From contig JAHXIP010000006.1 in the NCBI GenBank assembly GCA_025655575.1, forward strand, positions 161,810-225,809: DNA of 64,000 nucleotides, in the 5' to 3' direction. This document shows, piece by piece, positions 17,570 to 26,604 of the stretch. Numbering within the stretch: the stretch's first letter is position 1; each line of letters opens with the position of its first letter. Made by a program: the position numbers and the translations under genes. The notes under the pieces are model-generated. The model saw nothing but the letters and a program-made list of their open reading frames with translations. It was not told the DNA's origin and ran no database searches. The stretch is from Candidatus Thiodiazotropha sp. (ex Monitilora ramsayi) (lineage in GTDB: Bacteria > Pseudomonadota > Gammaproteobacteria > Chromatiales > Chromatiaceae).

Positions 17570-18364
17570 ATGAAAAAATTAATCCCGGCGCTTAGCCTTG
17601 GCCTGCTGATGGCACTGCCTTCTTTTCCGCTTCTGGCAGAGCAAGATGAAACAGTAACACAACCCCCCTGGTACGAATTCGAGGTTCTGATCTTTCAGCG
17701 TATAGCCAAGGGAGCAGGCTCGACCGAGGCCTGGCCCGACAATCCGGAAAGCCCCTCCTTACTGAATGCCATTCCGTTCGATAGACGTGGCAAGGCAACA
17801 CTGAGAGGTGACGAGCCCATTGCCTACCGACCGCTTCCCGCCTCTGAGCGTCGCTTGAATGACATCTGGACCCGGTTTCGGAATTCCCGCAACTATCGTC
17901 CGCTCTATCATGTGGCGTGGCGTCAGCAGATTGTGCATCCGGAACAGGCACAACAAATCTACATCAACCTGCCTCCAGATAATGGTCAAGAGACAGGGCC
18001 GATGAATCCGCCAAAGCTGGAAGGTACGCTCAAGTTTGGGGTCAAGCGCTATCTCCATCTGGAGACCGATCTGCTGCTACATTTACCGCACAACCCGAAC
18101 ACTGCCACTACCTCTGACGACACACTGTTCATGGGACCCCAGTTCGAATCCTATCGTCTGCAAGCTCAGCGTCGAATGCGGAGTGGAAAACTACACTACC
18201 TGGATCATCCGGTTCTCGGTGTGCTGGTGCAGGCAGAAAAGTATGTCCCACCCGAGCCGGAACCTGAGCCTGAGATCGAGACAGCACCGCCATCGGAACC
18301 GACGCAACCGCCGTCTTCTGCTGATGAAGCAAAACCCTCAGAACAACCGGCACCTCAAAGCTGA
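17570..18364 (+). CDS. CsiV family protein
   Basis: A 264-aa secreted or periplasmic protein of the CsiV family, named for a small Pseudomonas peptidoglycan-binding protein encoded next to mfd. The N-terminus MKKLIPALSLGLLMALPSFP is a signal peptide, cut after the A of LLAEQ or nearby. The core starts with the family hallmark WYEFEVLIFQR and ends with GKLHYLDHPVLGVLVQ. After that comes a low-complexity Pro/Glu/Ser tail of about 40 residues (EPEPEPEIETAPPSEPTQPP), which is likely disordered. It follows mfd by 8 bp and is probably co-transcribed. Its last 10 bp overlap the end of the convergent lipoprotein gene. Family assignment is good; the function is poorly known. Confidence 0.85.
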   Translation: MKKLIPALSLGLLMALPSFPLLAEQDETVTQPPWYEFEVLIFQRIAKGAGSTEAWPDNPESPSLLNAIPFDRRGKATLRGDEPIAYRPLPASERRLNDIWTRFRNSRNYRPLYHVAWRQQIVHPEQAQQIYINLPPDNGQETGPMNPPKLEGTLKFGVKRYLHLETDLLLHLPHNPNTATTSDDTLFMGPQFESYRLQAQRRMRSGKLHYLDHPVLGVLVQAEKYVPPEPEPEPEIETAPPSEPTQPPSSADEAKPSEQPAPQS

Positions 18365-18981
18365 TCGGCTATAAGCGTCTGCAACTGGGCGGCTATCTCC
18401 TTGGCCAGTATCTGTACCGCATCGCTGGAGGCCTTCACACCTGCCTCAATGCCTCCGCCGTTGGTCGAGGTTTCGATGACCGTCTGATCCAATCGGAGCA
18501 GTCTGCCTTTCCTCTGTTCAACCAGACTCCAGCGTGCCTGTAACTTGATTTTGTCTAACTGGCGATCAAAACGGCTGATATAGAGGATCACTTCATAGTC
18601 CGGTTGCACACTGCTGTGCCAGGGATGCCCGATGACCTGTGCCTGCGGCAGTGCCTGCTGCATGACATTCGATAGTACCTGCACCATGTTCTCCTGCAGG
18701 GTGCCGGCCCATCGGTCAAATTCGTAGAGATTCAACTGATGGGAAGAGATCCGCTCGATAAGTTGAGGCCGATCGAGATAGCTGGCCAGCCTGATCGGAC
18801 CCACCCCAACCAGCGGCAACTCTTCGCCTGTGACAGGGCGCTCCGGCATCACTGCCCCGGAGAGTTGACTATCCAACCGATAAAATCGAGACGGTTGTGA
18901 TGGCGAGGTACAACCGAGAATGCTCAGCACCAGACTCAAAGCAATGAGCCTGGCGAGGTATCCTGATAGGGAATGGTTCAC
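18355..18981 (-). CDS. ABC-type transport auxiliary lipoprotein (PqiC-like)
   Basis: A 208-aa outer-membrane-directed lipoprotein of the ABC transport auxiliary component family. The signal peptide ends in a lipobox, SILGC, with Cys24 as the lipidated residue. Family features are FYRLDSQLSG soon after the signal, LVGVGPIRLASYLDRPQLIE, and WAGTLQENMVQVLSNVMQQA. These proteins partner MCE-type lipid transporters and probably form the outer-membrane end of the pathway. It is the last gene of the four-gene MCE operon, overlapping the MlaD-like gene by 4 bp (ATGA), and its end overlaps that of csiV on the other strand. Confidence 0.9.
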   Translation of the reverse strand: MNHSLSGYLARLIALSLVLSILGCTSPSQPSRFYRLDSQLSGAVMPERPVTGEELPLVGVGPIRLASYLDRPQLIERISSHQLNLYEFDRWAGTLQENMVQVLSNVMQQALPQAQVIGHPWHSSVQPDYEVILYISRFDRQLDKIKLQARWSLVEQRKGRLLRLDQTVIETSTNGGGIEAGVKASSDAVQILAKEIAAQLQTLIADQL

Positions 18982-20000
18982 TGTTTACCTCTCAATAGTG
19001 CTTCCGGATGACGTTCCAGATACTCCGACATAACCCGTATGGATCGGGCTGCTGCCCCCAACTCCCTCAGTGCGGCACTCATCTCGTTCACCAGTGGGGA
19101 ATCCTGTCGTATGACGCTGTCAGCCGAGGCTGCAACCTGCCGCACCTGATCGAAAGTTGCCTCACCGCTTGCCAAGGTGGCATCCCAGCTGGAAAACGCA
19201 GCATCAAGTTTCTTCTCGGATGACTGGATCAGAAGGCGGGTCTCCTTGGCCGCCCCGGTCAACTCACGAATCAATACCCGCGTCTCGTCCACTGTTTCGT
19301 GAGTGCTGGTAAGCAACTTGGGTGTTTCCGATTCCAGTTGACGGGTAATGGATTCGAGCCGCTCTGTCATCAGGACAAAGGTATTGATCATTTTGGGGAT
19401 CTCGCCTTTCGCTAATACCTTGTCGACGCTATCCAGAATCTCAGAGACACGCCGCGTGATCCGCTTTAATGGCAACTCCTCAATGGCACTGGCAATTTTC
19501 TCCATATTTGACTGTATCGTGGGTATTTCCGGGTACTTTTCATCCTTCCTGCCAATAAGACGAATCTCGGTTTTCGGCTCGAAGCTGAGCTCAACCTCGA
19601 GCTTGCCCGTCACCAGACTCTGTAAATTGAGACGTGCCCGAAATCCCCGCTGAATCATCTCATCGAGGTTAAATAACCCTTCACTCTCCCGCTCCACTCC
19701 GTCAAACACCACCTTTCCGCTACTGATGCTGATAATGACAGGAATTCTGAACTCCCTGTTCTGACTGTCGTAAGCAATATGCATCGACTCGACCTGCCCG
19801 ATTTTGACTCCCCGAAAATTGACCGGGGATCCGATCTGCAGTCCCTTGATATCACTCTCGAAATAGAGGATGAAATAGTTCCTCTCCTGAGCAGAAAATC
19901 CGTTGCTTGAGAGATAGAAGATAGCACCCAACCCCAGCAGCATTGCACCCAATACGAACGCACCGATCAGTCCGGGATTAACCTTTCCCTGGTCACTCAT
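18978..20000 (-). CDS. MlaD-like MCE-domain protein
   Basis: A 340-aa inner-membrane-anchored substrate-binding component of an MCE lipid transporter. One membrane helix lies at about residues 10–30 (LIGAFVLGAMLLGLGAIFYL). The single MCE domain follows (about 38–120), with FESDIKGLQIGSPVNFRGVK and IGQVESMHI as typical strands. The rest is a long helical and coiled-coil region, much longer than in E. coli MlaD and closer to MCE proteins that form a periplasmic tube or needle. It overlaps the ATPase gene by 4 bp and the lipoprotein gene by 4 bp. No separate MlaC-like periplasmic carrier gene is present, so the long C-terminal region may bridge the periplasm; that is inference. Confidence 0.92.
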   Translation of the reverse strand: MSDQGKVNPGLIGAFVLGAMLLGLGAIFYLSSNGFSAQERNYFILYFESDIKGLQIGSPVNFRGVKIGQVESMHIAYDSQNREFRIPVIISISSGKVVFDGVERESEGLFNLDEMIQRGFRARLNLQSLVTGKLEVELSFEPKTEIRLIGRKDEKYPEIPTIQSNMEKIASAIEELPLKRITRRVSEILDSVDKVLAKGEIPKMINTFVLMTERLESITRQLESETPKLLTSTHETVDETRVLIRELTGAAKETRLLIQSSEKKLDAAFSSWDATLASGEATFDQVRQVAASADSVIRQDSPLVNEMSAALRELGAAARSIRVMSEYLERHPEALLRGKQ

Positions 20001-20806
20001 GAGATGCCTCTCTGCATAGTTGTTGTCTCCTCTTCACCACGGGTCAGAAAGCTTCTGACTTTTGGGTCCTTTGATTGTTCGAGCAGCTTGTTGGGATCAC
20101 CTGTGGCGATCATGGTCTTGCTCTCAGGGTCGAGGAAGACGGAATTGTTACCAATAGCGAAGATACTGGCCAATTCATGTGTCACCACCACAATGGTGGT
20201 TCCCAGACTCTGATTCAATTCAAGTATCAGATCATCGAGTCGTCTGGCGCTGACCGGATCGAGTCCGGCCGAGGGCTCGTCAAAAAACAGCAGCTCAGGA
20301 TCGAGGGCCATGGCACGCGCCAGTCCCGCCCGCTTCTGCATACCGCCGCTGATCTCCGAAGGGTAATAACCCTCGAAGCCCTTGAGCCCCACAAGAGAGA
20401 GCTTGTAAGAGACCAACTCCTGTATCTGTCCAGCCGAGAGCGTCGTGTACTCTTGTAACGGCAGCGCAATATTTTCCGCCAATGTCATGGAGGTCCAGAG
20501 TGCACCACTCTGATAGAGCACCCCCATACGGCGCATCAGTCCATCCCGCTCCACAGGCGGGAGATGCCACAGCGAGCGACCTTCGTAGATCACCTCCCCC
20601 TTAGCCGGCGCCTTGAGGCCGATCAGATGTCTTAGCAACGTACTCTTACCACATCCGCTGCCACCCATAATGATGAAGATATCGCTGCGCTGAATAGTGA
20701 AATTGAGATCATGCTGTATCACGAAGTCCCCATAGGCCATCGTCAGATCAGTGACCTCAATATGAACCTCCTCGTTTGCCACCTCGGCCAATTGTGATTC
20801 AGCCAC
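19997..20806 (-). CDS. MlaF-like ABC transporter ATP-binding protein
   Basis: A 269-aa ATPase energising the MCE lipid transporter at the cytosolic face. Walker A is GGSGCGKST, the ABC signature is SGGMQKRAGLARAMALDPEL, and Walker B is LLFFDEPSAGLDP followed by the H-loop VVTHEL. The signature SGGMQKR is typical of MlaF/Ttg2A ATPases. The C-terminal extension (KDPKVRSFLTRGEEE) is also normal for this group. It starts 3 bp after the permease gene stops and overlaps the MlaD-like gene by 4 bp, so the proteins are made together. Confidence 0.95.
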   Translation of the reverse strand: MAESQLAEVANEEVHIEVTDLTMAYGDFVIQHDLNFTIQRSDIFIIMGGSGCGKSTLLRHLIGLKAPAKGEVIYEGRSLWHLPPVERDGLMRRMGVLYQSGALWTSMTLAENIALPLQEYTTLSAGQIQELVSYKLSLVGLKGFEGYYPSEISGGMQKRAGLARAMALDPELLFFDEPSAGLDPVSARRLDDLILELNQSLGTTIVVVTHELASIFAIGNNSVFLDPESKTMIATGDPNKLLEQSKDPKVRSFLTRGEEETTTMQRGIS

Positions 20807-20809
20807 CTG

Positions 20810-21940
20810 TTAGATTCCCAACTGATTAAAGAGGATGGTTGTGATGGCATCCCAGATCACAATCAACAAAATCGCAGTTACCGTGGCGGATGTGGTTGCA
20901 TTCCCTACAGCTGAGGAGTTCTTGCCGCTCTGCAAACCGCGCAGGCAGCCGGACATGGCAATCACCACTGCAAATATCAGGCTTTTCACCAACCCCACAG
21001 CGACATCTCCCAGGTCCATGGACTCCTGTGTCTGTATCAGATACTCAAGAAGCGTAATATCCAACACCAGTACACCTACCAGCATACCGCCAATAATACC
21101 CAATACATCCGCCCAGATTGTTAACAACGGCAACATCATGACCAGTGCCAGGGTGCGTGGCAGTACCAAAAAGTCCATCACGGAGATACCGAAGGTCTTG
21201 AGGGCATCGATCTCGTCATTCACCTGCATGGTGCCGAGTTGGGCCGCATAGGCTGAGCCGGTACGTCCCGCCATGATGATGGCCGTCATCATGGCACCCA
21301 TCTCTCTGACCGACCCCAAGCCGACCAGATTGGCCACGTAGATCTCAGCGCCGAACATCTGCAACTGCACCGCTCCGACAAAGGCAAGCACCGCCCCCAC
21401 CAGTATGCCGATCAGGGTAACGATGGGTAGTGCTTCGGGACCTGCTGACTGAAGAAAACGCAACAGATCGATCCAGCGGAAACTTGCCCTGCCTGACAAT
21501 AATCGTCCAAAGGAGAGTATCAGCTCTCCTACAAACGCATTGAATGTCAGTAGTTCTCGCCATGCATTGAGGGTCAACTCACCCAATCGATTCAGCGGGG
21601 AAACCCGCTTTTGACTACGCTTGGCGCCTTCTCTTTCAGGGACGGCATGAGACAGGTTCAGCAACCTTGTCGCACCTTCAGGCAGGGTCGAAAGGTCGAG
21701 TGAAATCTCACGCTCTGCGACAAAGTCACAAAGATTCTGCAGCAAAGTCAGCAATCGACTGTCCCACTCACCCAATGCCTGGCTTTCGAGACGAATCTCC
21801 CGCAGTGTGTCCTGGCTTTCCAAATCACGCTGTAGGACATGCCAATCCAGCTTTGCCTTATCCAGTGTCCAGTCACCATTCAGCACCAGCAAAGCTGTGC
21901 CGGCGGAGGGATAAGATATTTTCAGTGAATGCTCAGCCAC
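20810..21940 (-). CDS. MlaE-like permease with N-terminal STAS domain
   Basis: A 376-aa fusion. Residues about 1–115 (TALLVLNGDWTLDKAKLDW and ESQALGEWDSRLLTLLQNLC) form a STAS domain like MlaB, and residues about 125–376 are the MlaE permease with several membrane helices. The permease carries VTLIGILVGAVLAFVGAVQL, GLGSVREMGAMMTAIIMAGR, TGSAYAAQLGTMQVNDEIDA and LKTFGISVMDFLVLPR, all diagnostic. In E. coli the STAS partner MlaB is a separate protein that stabilises MlaF, so fusion fixes the stoichiometry. It is the first gene of the operon and is divergent from the response-regulator phosphatase gene across about 176 bp. The transport direction is not decided by sequence. Confidence 0.93.
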   Translation of the reverse strand: MAEHSLKISYPSAGTALLVLNGDWTLDKAKLDWHVLQRDLESQDTLREIRLESQALGEWDSRLLTLLQNLCDFVAEREISLDLSTLPEGATRLLNLSHAVPEREGAKRSQKRVSPLNRLGELTLNAWRELLTFNAFVGELILSFGRLLSGRASFRWIDLLRFLQSAGPEALPIVTLIGILVGAVLAFVGAVQLQMFGAEIYVANLVGLGSVREMGAMMTAIIMAGRTGSAYAAQLGTMQVNDEIDALKTFGISVMDFLVLPRTLALVMMLPLLTIWADVLGIIGGMLVGVLVLDITLLEYLIQTQESMDLGDVAVGLVKSLIFAVVIAMSGCLRGLQSGKNSSAVGNATTSATVTAILLIVIWDAITTILFNQLGI

Positions 21941-22116
21941 TGCCAGATGTTTCCTTTGATATCCTCAATATTCCATCTTCCTGTTGGCCTCACAGGCAGT
22001 CAAGGGCTAAGTTTTTAATTCCCATCGCCGCTACATCTGTATGGACAATATCTGACTACACCATCCAGAAACCCTATCGATGCTGGAAACAGAACCCTTG
22101 TAAGCGAAGAAATCAG

Positions 22117-23850
22117 ATGAAAAACGCACCACCCATCAAACGCCTTGCACTGATCGTCGAGGATGAGGAGACAAACAGGCTCATCCTGAAGTCTCTGGTT
22201 AAAAAGCAGGGTTACGACGTAGTAGAGGCAAAAAACGGTGCCGAGGCGGTCAAATGCTTTCACGAACACGAGCCCGACCTGGTGTTTATGGATGTGATGA
22301 TGCCGATAATGGACGGCTATGAGGCCACTACCAAGATAAAACAGGCGGCAGGTGACCATTTTGTACCCATTATATTTCTCACCGCCATGTCCGACGAAAA
22401 AGCCCTGGCACGCTGTGTCGAGGTAGGCGGAGACGACTTTCTGGCCAAACCGTTCAGCTTCACCCTGCTCTCCGCCAAGGTAAAGGCGATGGAACGCATC
22501 CGCTCCCTGCACCAGGCAACCCGGATGCTCTATAGCCGTATGCAACGGGATGAGGAGATTGCAGAGCAGGTCTTCAGCGGCGCCGTAGTGGCGGGCAATG
22601 TGGCATTGGATCAGATACGCAGTCTGTTGAAACCTGCCAGTGTTTTCAGTGGCGATCTTCTGTTGACGGCTTTCGCACCATCCCATGATCTACATATTCT
22701 CCTGGGTGATTTTACAGGACATGGCCTGGCCGCAGCCCTGGGTGCGTTACCGACTTCCGAGGTATTCCGCTCGATGACGGCCAAGGGATTTGCCCCCCAG
22801 CAGATTCTTTTCGCCATCAACAACAAGCTGAATGACCTGCTGCCAACCGGCATGTTTCTCGCCACACAGTTCGTTAAGGTCGATTATCATCTCGATCACA
22901 TTATGATGATCAACTGTGGTATGCCTGACTGCTTTGTATTTGACCACAAAGAAGGTCAGATTAAACACACAGTCGGCTCACACTCTCTCCCCCTGGGGAT
23001 TGCTGCCGACATCAACTTCAAGGATGACATCCACTACATACCTATCGAAGAGGGGAACCGGGTCATACTCGCCACTGACGGTGTAACAGAAGCCCGCAAT
23101 GCCGATGGTGAATATTTTGGTGAGGAGCGGCTCATTCAGTCCATCTGCGACGGTAACGAAGGCGGTTACCTCATCGATAGACTGGAAAAGAATCTGGAAA
23201 ACTTCTGTCTTGATGCACCTCAGGATGATGATATCAGTGCAGTTGAAATCCCTTTGATACCCGAGCTGCTGCCAGGTTGGGAGAAACCACGACCCGTTAC
23301 GCTCTCAGGAGACAAGCAGCCGGAAGTCCTATTGATGCAAGGGCACGATGACTGTATTGAGTTCCATCTCACATTGCACGGCAGTCAATTGCAGCATGCC
23401 GATCCGGTTCCTATCCTCATCAACTACATACAGGAAACCGCAGGATTGCATGAGCATCGCCGCCCACTTTTTACTATTTTGACTGAGCTTTACATCAATG
23501 CGCTGGATCACGGCATTTTGCATCTCGACTCAAAAATAAAACAGGGTGAGGATGGTTTTACCAACTACTTCCAGCAACGCGAACAGCGGCTACAATCGCT
23601 GAGTCAGGGGCAGATACGCATCGGATTGCGAATTCACACGCTCGAGGATGGTGGCTACATGGTCATACAGATTGAGGACAGTGGGCGCGGTTTTGACTTT
23701 GAACAACATAAACCCAAACAGACTGAGGAAGCGTTGTTTAGCGGACGAGGCATTCTACTGATAAAATCGCTCTGTAAATCACTGCATTACACCGAGCCCG
23801 GTAACAAGGCAGAAGCTGTTTACGTTTGGAATAACCAGAATGCATCGTGA
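22117..23850 (+). CDS. Response regulator – PP2C (SpoIIE-type) phosphatase – HATPase fusion
   Basis: A 577-aa signalling protein with three parts. Residues about 8–130 are a receiver with phospho-acceptor Asp59 (LVFMDVMMPIMDGYEAT) and the conserved Lys in DDFLAKPFSF. Residues about 165–390 are a SpoIIE/RsbU-type serine phosphatase (SVFSGDLLLTAFAP, LLGDFTGHGLAAALGALP, ATDGVTEARNADGEYFGEER, PQDDDISAVEI). Residues about 420–577 are an RsbW-like kinase fold (LTELYINALDHGILHLDS; IQIEDSGRGFDF). Such chains act in partner-switching with a STAS-domain antagonist. I place the start at ATG 22117 because the receiver begins soon after; a longer in-frame reading upstream lies over the mlaE-like gene and is not conserved-looking. 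The partner is not obvious in the window. Confidence 0.92.
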   Translation: MKNAPPIKRLALIVEDEETNRLILKSLVKKQGYDVVEAKNGAEAVKCFHEHEPDLVFMDVMMPIMDGYEATTKIKQAAGDHFVPIIFLTAMSDEKALARCVEVGGDDFLAKPFSFTLLSAKVKAMERIRSLHQATRMLYSRMQRDEEIAEQVFSGAVVAGNVALDQIRSLLKPASVFSGDLLLTAFAPSHDLHILLGDFTGHGLAAALGALPTSEVFRSMTAKGFAPQQILFAINNKLNDLLPTGMFLATQFVKVDYHLDHIMMINCGMPDCFVFDHKEGQIKHTVGSHSLPLGIAADINFKDDIHYIPIEEGNRVILATDGVTEARNADGEYFGEERLIQSICDGNEGGYLIDRLEKNLENFCLDAPQDDDISAVEIPLIPELLPGWEKPRPVTLSGDKQPEVLLMQGHDDCIEFHLTLHGSQLQHADPVPILINYIQETAGLHEHRRPLFTILTELYINALDHGILHLDSKIKQGEDGFTNYFQQREQRLQSLSQGQIRIGLRIHTLEDGGYMVIQIEDSGRGFDFEQHKPKQTEEALFSGRGILLIKSLCKSLHYTEPGNKAEAVYVWNNQNAS

Positions 23851-24012
23851 CTGATCACATTTATTACCATCCACTCGCAATGGAGCAATAAAAAAGCAAA
23901 TCTCGTTATCACTGGACGATTGGCTCAGAATAGTCAAATATAGGTGGACCTGCAGAGTTAGATCAACAGAATCCCACACGGCCACTGCTAAACGTTCGAC
24001 TGGTGCAAGGAC

Positions 24013-25203
24013 ATGGCAAAGACCCTTATTACCGACTCTTTTGAGGGAACCACCACACCGTTTCTCAGGGGTATTCTGACTCGATCCCTCACGGATGCCG
24101 GGCTATCATTCGAAAATGCATACCAACTTTCCAGCGAAATTCGTCAGCTAATCAGTAATAAACCTGATATATCGACACAAGAACTGCGACGTCTGGTACT
24201 GAGTGAACTCAAAAAACTTAATGAAACCGATATCATAGAAGCTTACGAATCCAGCAGTCAGGTTGCCACAATCAAAGTATGCAGCCGATCTGGCGTGAGC
24301 TCGCCTTTTTCACACATAGAGCATCGTCGCTCACTGACTTCCACCGGCCTTTCCGCTGATAAAGCCTCTTTCATTACGCAATCACTCTATCAGCAACTTG
24401 CCGACTCCATGCAGGAAGAGGTTCAAAGTGACGATATCGGAAGAATTACCTATGAAGAGCTGAAACGCCAGTTCGGTAAAGAGGCGGCAAAGCGCTATCT
24501 TGTGTGGATAGACTACAAACGTGGCAGCCGTCCGCTTATCCTGTTGATCGGCGGCACAACCGGTTGCGGAAAGAGTACCATAGCCACCGAAGTCGCCCAC
24601 CGGCTTGGCATCATACGCACACAGTCCACCGATATGCTGCGAGAAGTCATGCGCATGCTGATCCCTGAGCGACTGCTTCCCGCCCTACATACCTCTTCTT
24701 TCAATGCATGGCGAAAAATGCCTTCTATTAAAGAGGTTAAGGAGATCACTGAGGAGCTGATGATTAATGGCTATTTACATCAGTCTGAGCTGCTTTCCGT
24801 ACCTTGTGAAGCTGTAGTCCATCGAGCGCTTAATGAGCGCGTCTCTTTGATTGTTGAGGGTGTCCACATCCACCCGGCATTAACGGATCGATTCAAGCAG
24901 GTGGAGAATGCCGTCATCGTGCCAATCATGCTTGCAGTATTGAAGCAGGACAAACTCAAGCTGCAACTTAAAGGCAGAGGTGTCACCTCTCCCAAGCGCA
25001 GTGAAGAGAGTAAGTACCTGACAAACTTCGAATGCATCTGGCTGTTACAGTCCTATCTGCTATCGGAAGCCGATAACAGCACCATGCATATCATTGAAAA
25101 TAATGACAAAGAGAAGACAACTGACCGGGTGATGCGATCCATCATCGAGGTACTGCAAAAGGATTTTAATGCCAAGGTGGATGATATCTTCAACATAGAA
25201 TAA
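24013..25203 (+). CDS. 2-phosphoglycerate kinase
   Basis: A 396-aa protein of the 2-phosphoglycerate kinase family, which in methanogens makes 2,3-diphosphoglycerate on the way to the solute cyclic 2,3-diphosphoglycerate. The N-terminal ~100 residues are an ATP-cone-like domain (TPFLRGILTRSLTDAGLSFE). Then comes the P-loop GGTTGCGKST at residues 180–189, followed by TQSTDMLREVMRMLI, EGVHIHPALTD, and a helical end. The ATG at 24013 follows AAGGAC at close range. It lies 16 bp before an archaeal-type phosphoglycerate mutase gene, so the two form a likely operon handling 2-phosphoglycerate. A role in making a phosphorylated solute or signal in this bacterium is inferred; related bacterial proteins are poorly studied. 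Confidence 0.88.
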   Translation: MAKTLITDSFEGTTTPFLRGILTRSLTDAGLSFENAYQLSSEIRQLISNKPDISTQELRRLVLSELKKLNETDIIEAYESSSQVATIKVCSRSGVSSPFSHIEHRRSLTSTGLSADKASFITQSLYQQLADSMQEEVQSDDIGRITYEELKRQFGKEAAKRYLVWIDYKRGSRPLILLIGGTTGCGKSTIATEVAHRLGIIRTQSTDMLREVMRMLIPERLLPALHTSSFNAWRKMPSIKEVKEITEELMINGYLHQSELLSVPCEAVVHRALNERVSLIVEGVHIHPALTDRFKQVENAVIVPIMLAVLKQDKLKLQLKGRGVTSPKRSEESKYLTNFECIWLLQSYLLSEADNSTMHIIENNDKEKTTDRVMRSIIEVLQKDFNAKVDDIFNIE

Positions 25204-25219
25204 TTAAGAGAGCGTTATC

Positions 25220-26494
25220 ATGCTGACCTCCTATAAAGGCCTGATGATTGTTATTGACGGCTTGGGTGACAGGGGAATTCCGGGTTTCGGAGGACAAACA
25301 CCACTTGAAACAGCCGAAACACCGAACATGGACAGACTTGCCGATGCAGGTCAGTGTGGCCTGATCGATCCGCTGCATCCCGGTATGCCGGTCGGTACCC
25401 ATACCGGCATGAGTCTGCTATTCGGTTTACCGCGAAAGCAGGCATTGAAACTGGCGCGAGGACCGGTAGAAGCCGCCGGCATAGGCTTTAATCACAAAGA
25501 GAACGCCATCTACATCCGCTGCAACTTCGCCACGCTGGAGAAAAGCGGGCAAAAATACAAAATCCTCGATCGGCGAGCTGGGCGAATCGATAAAGGGTTC
25601 AGTCAGCTGGCATCAGATCTGGGCGAACTCGATCTCGGTGAGGGTATTCATGCCTGTCTGCATCCAGCCACTCAACATCGCGTGGTACTTAAGCTCAGTG
25701 GTGATCATCTGTCTCACCGTATTTCCAATACAGATCCTGGCAACCACTATCGTACACAGGGCTTACTCACCTGCAAGGCACTCGATGATGAAGACAGCGA
25801 TGCCGTTCGTACTGCAGCAGCGGTCAATCGCTTAACCGACCTCATTTATGAGCGTTTCGCAGAGCACCCGGCCAACCAACATCGAGTTGCCCAAGGCCTC
25901 TTGCCAGCGAATGGTATAATCTGTAGAAGTCCTGGGGAGCTGCATAATATCAAGACAATACTGCAACATTTCCAAGTCAGTACAGCCGTTATCTCCGGCG
26001 AGGAAACTATCTTCGGACTGGGCAATCTTTTCGGTTTTACGCTATTTCGCGACCCCTGTTTTACCGCACTGCCCGATACGGATTTACAGAAGAAAGTCGC
26101 AACCGCTCTAGCCGCGCTGCAAAACCATGACTTGGTATTCCTACACATCAAGGGACCTGACATCTGTTCTCACGATCAGGATCCAGTCAGCAAGCGTCAG
26201 TTACTTTCAAAGATCGATGACGCCATCGCGCCGCTCATGAGTGAGTCGCTCGTCATCGGTATTACCGGTGACCACTCTACGGATAGTAATTCTGGCAGAC
26301 ATACGGGAGATCCCGTACCCGGTCTGATCTGTGGCCCTCAATGCAGGACCGATACCGTCCGCACTTTTGGTGAGTCCACCTGTTCGGGCGGCGGCCTGAC
26401 ACGTATCGACAGCAGTGGATTTCTATTGTCAATGCTGGATCACATGAATCGGTTAGAGAACCTAAAGCCGGAGGATTGCGATTTTTTTCTTTGA
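25220..26494 (+). CDS. apgM: Archaeal-type cofactor-independent phosphoglycerate mutase
   Basis: Interconverts 3- and 2-phosphoglycerate without 2,3-bisphosphoglycerate. The 424-aa length and the sequence style fit the archaeal ApgM branch of the alkaline-phosphatase superfamily, not GpmI. Seen are the N-terminal metal site VIDGLGDRG, then TPLETAETPNMDRLADAG, GTHTGMSLLFGL where the phospho-acceptor Ser/Thr would lie, the mid-region DTDLQKKVATALAALQNHDL, HIKGPDICSHDQDP, and the C-terminal metal site GITGDHSTDSNSGRHTGDPV. The start has GAGAG nearby and lies 16 bp after the 2-phosphoglycerate kinase gene. Together the two could turn 3-phosphoglycerate into 2,3-diphosphoglycerate. A separate glycolytic mutase is presumably elsewhere in the genome. 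Confidence 0.9.
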   Translation: MLTSYKGLMIVIDGLGDRGIPGFGGQTPLETAETPNMDRLADAGQCGLIDPLHPGMPVGTHTGMSLLFGLPRKQALKLARGPVEAAGIGFNHKENAIYIRCNFATLEKSGQKYKILDRRAGRIDKGFSQLASDLGELDLGEGIHACLHPATQHRVVLKLSGDHLSHRISNTDPGNHYRTQGLLTCKALDDEDSDAVRTAAAVNRLTDLIYERFAEHPANQHRVAQGLLPANGIICRSPGELHNIKTILQHFQVSTAVISGEETIFGLGNLFGFTLFRDPCFTALPDTDLQKKVATALAALQNHDLVFLHIKGPDICSHDQDPVSKRQLLSKIDDAIAPLMSESLVIGITGDHSTDSNSGRHTGDPVPGLICGPQCRTDTVRTFGESTCSGGGLTRIDSSGFLLSMLDHMNRLENLKPEDCDFFL

Positions 26495-26604
26495 GTCGTC
26501 TTGAGCAGGCAACTTTTACACACAGACCGGATTCCAGGGCATATACTTAGTCAGATATCTCCAATAAATATTCTAGGGCCTGTTAACAGACACTCAATAA
26601 CACC

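Noticed and set aside
21667..22116. 150-residue N-terminal extension of the receiver–phosphatase protein
   Set aside because: It overlaps the divergent MlaE-like gene start and has low-complexity content; the receiver starts at 22117.
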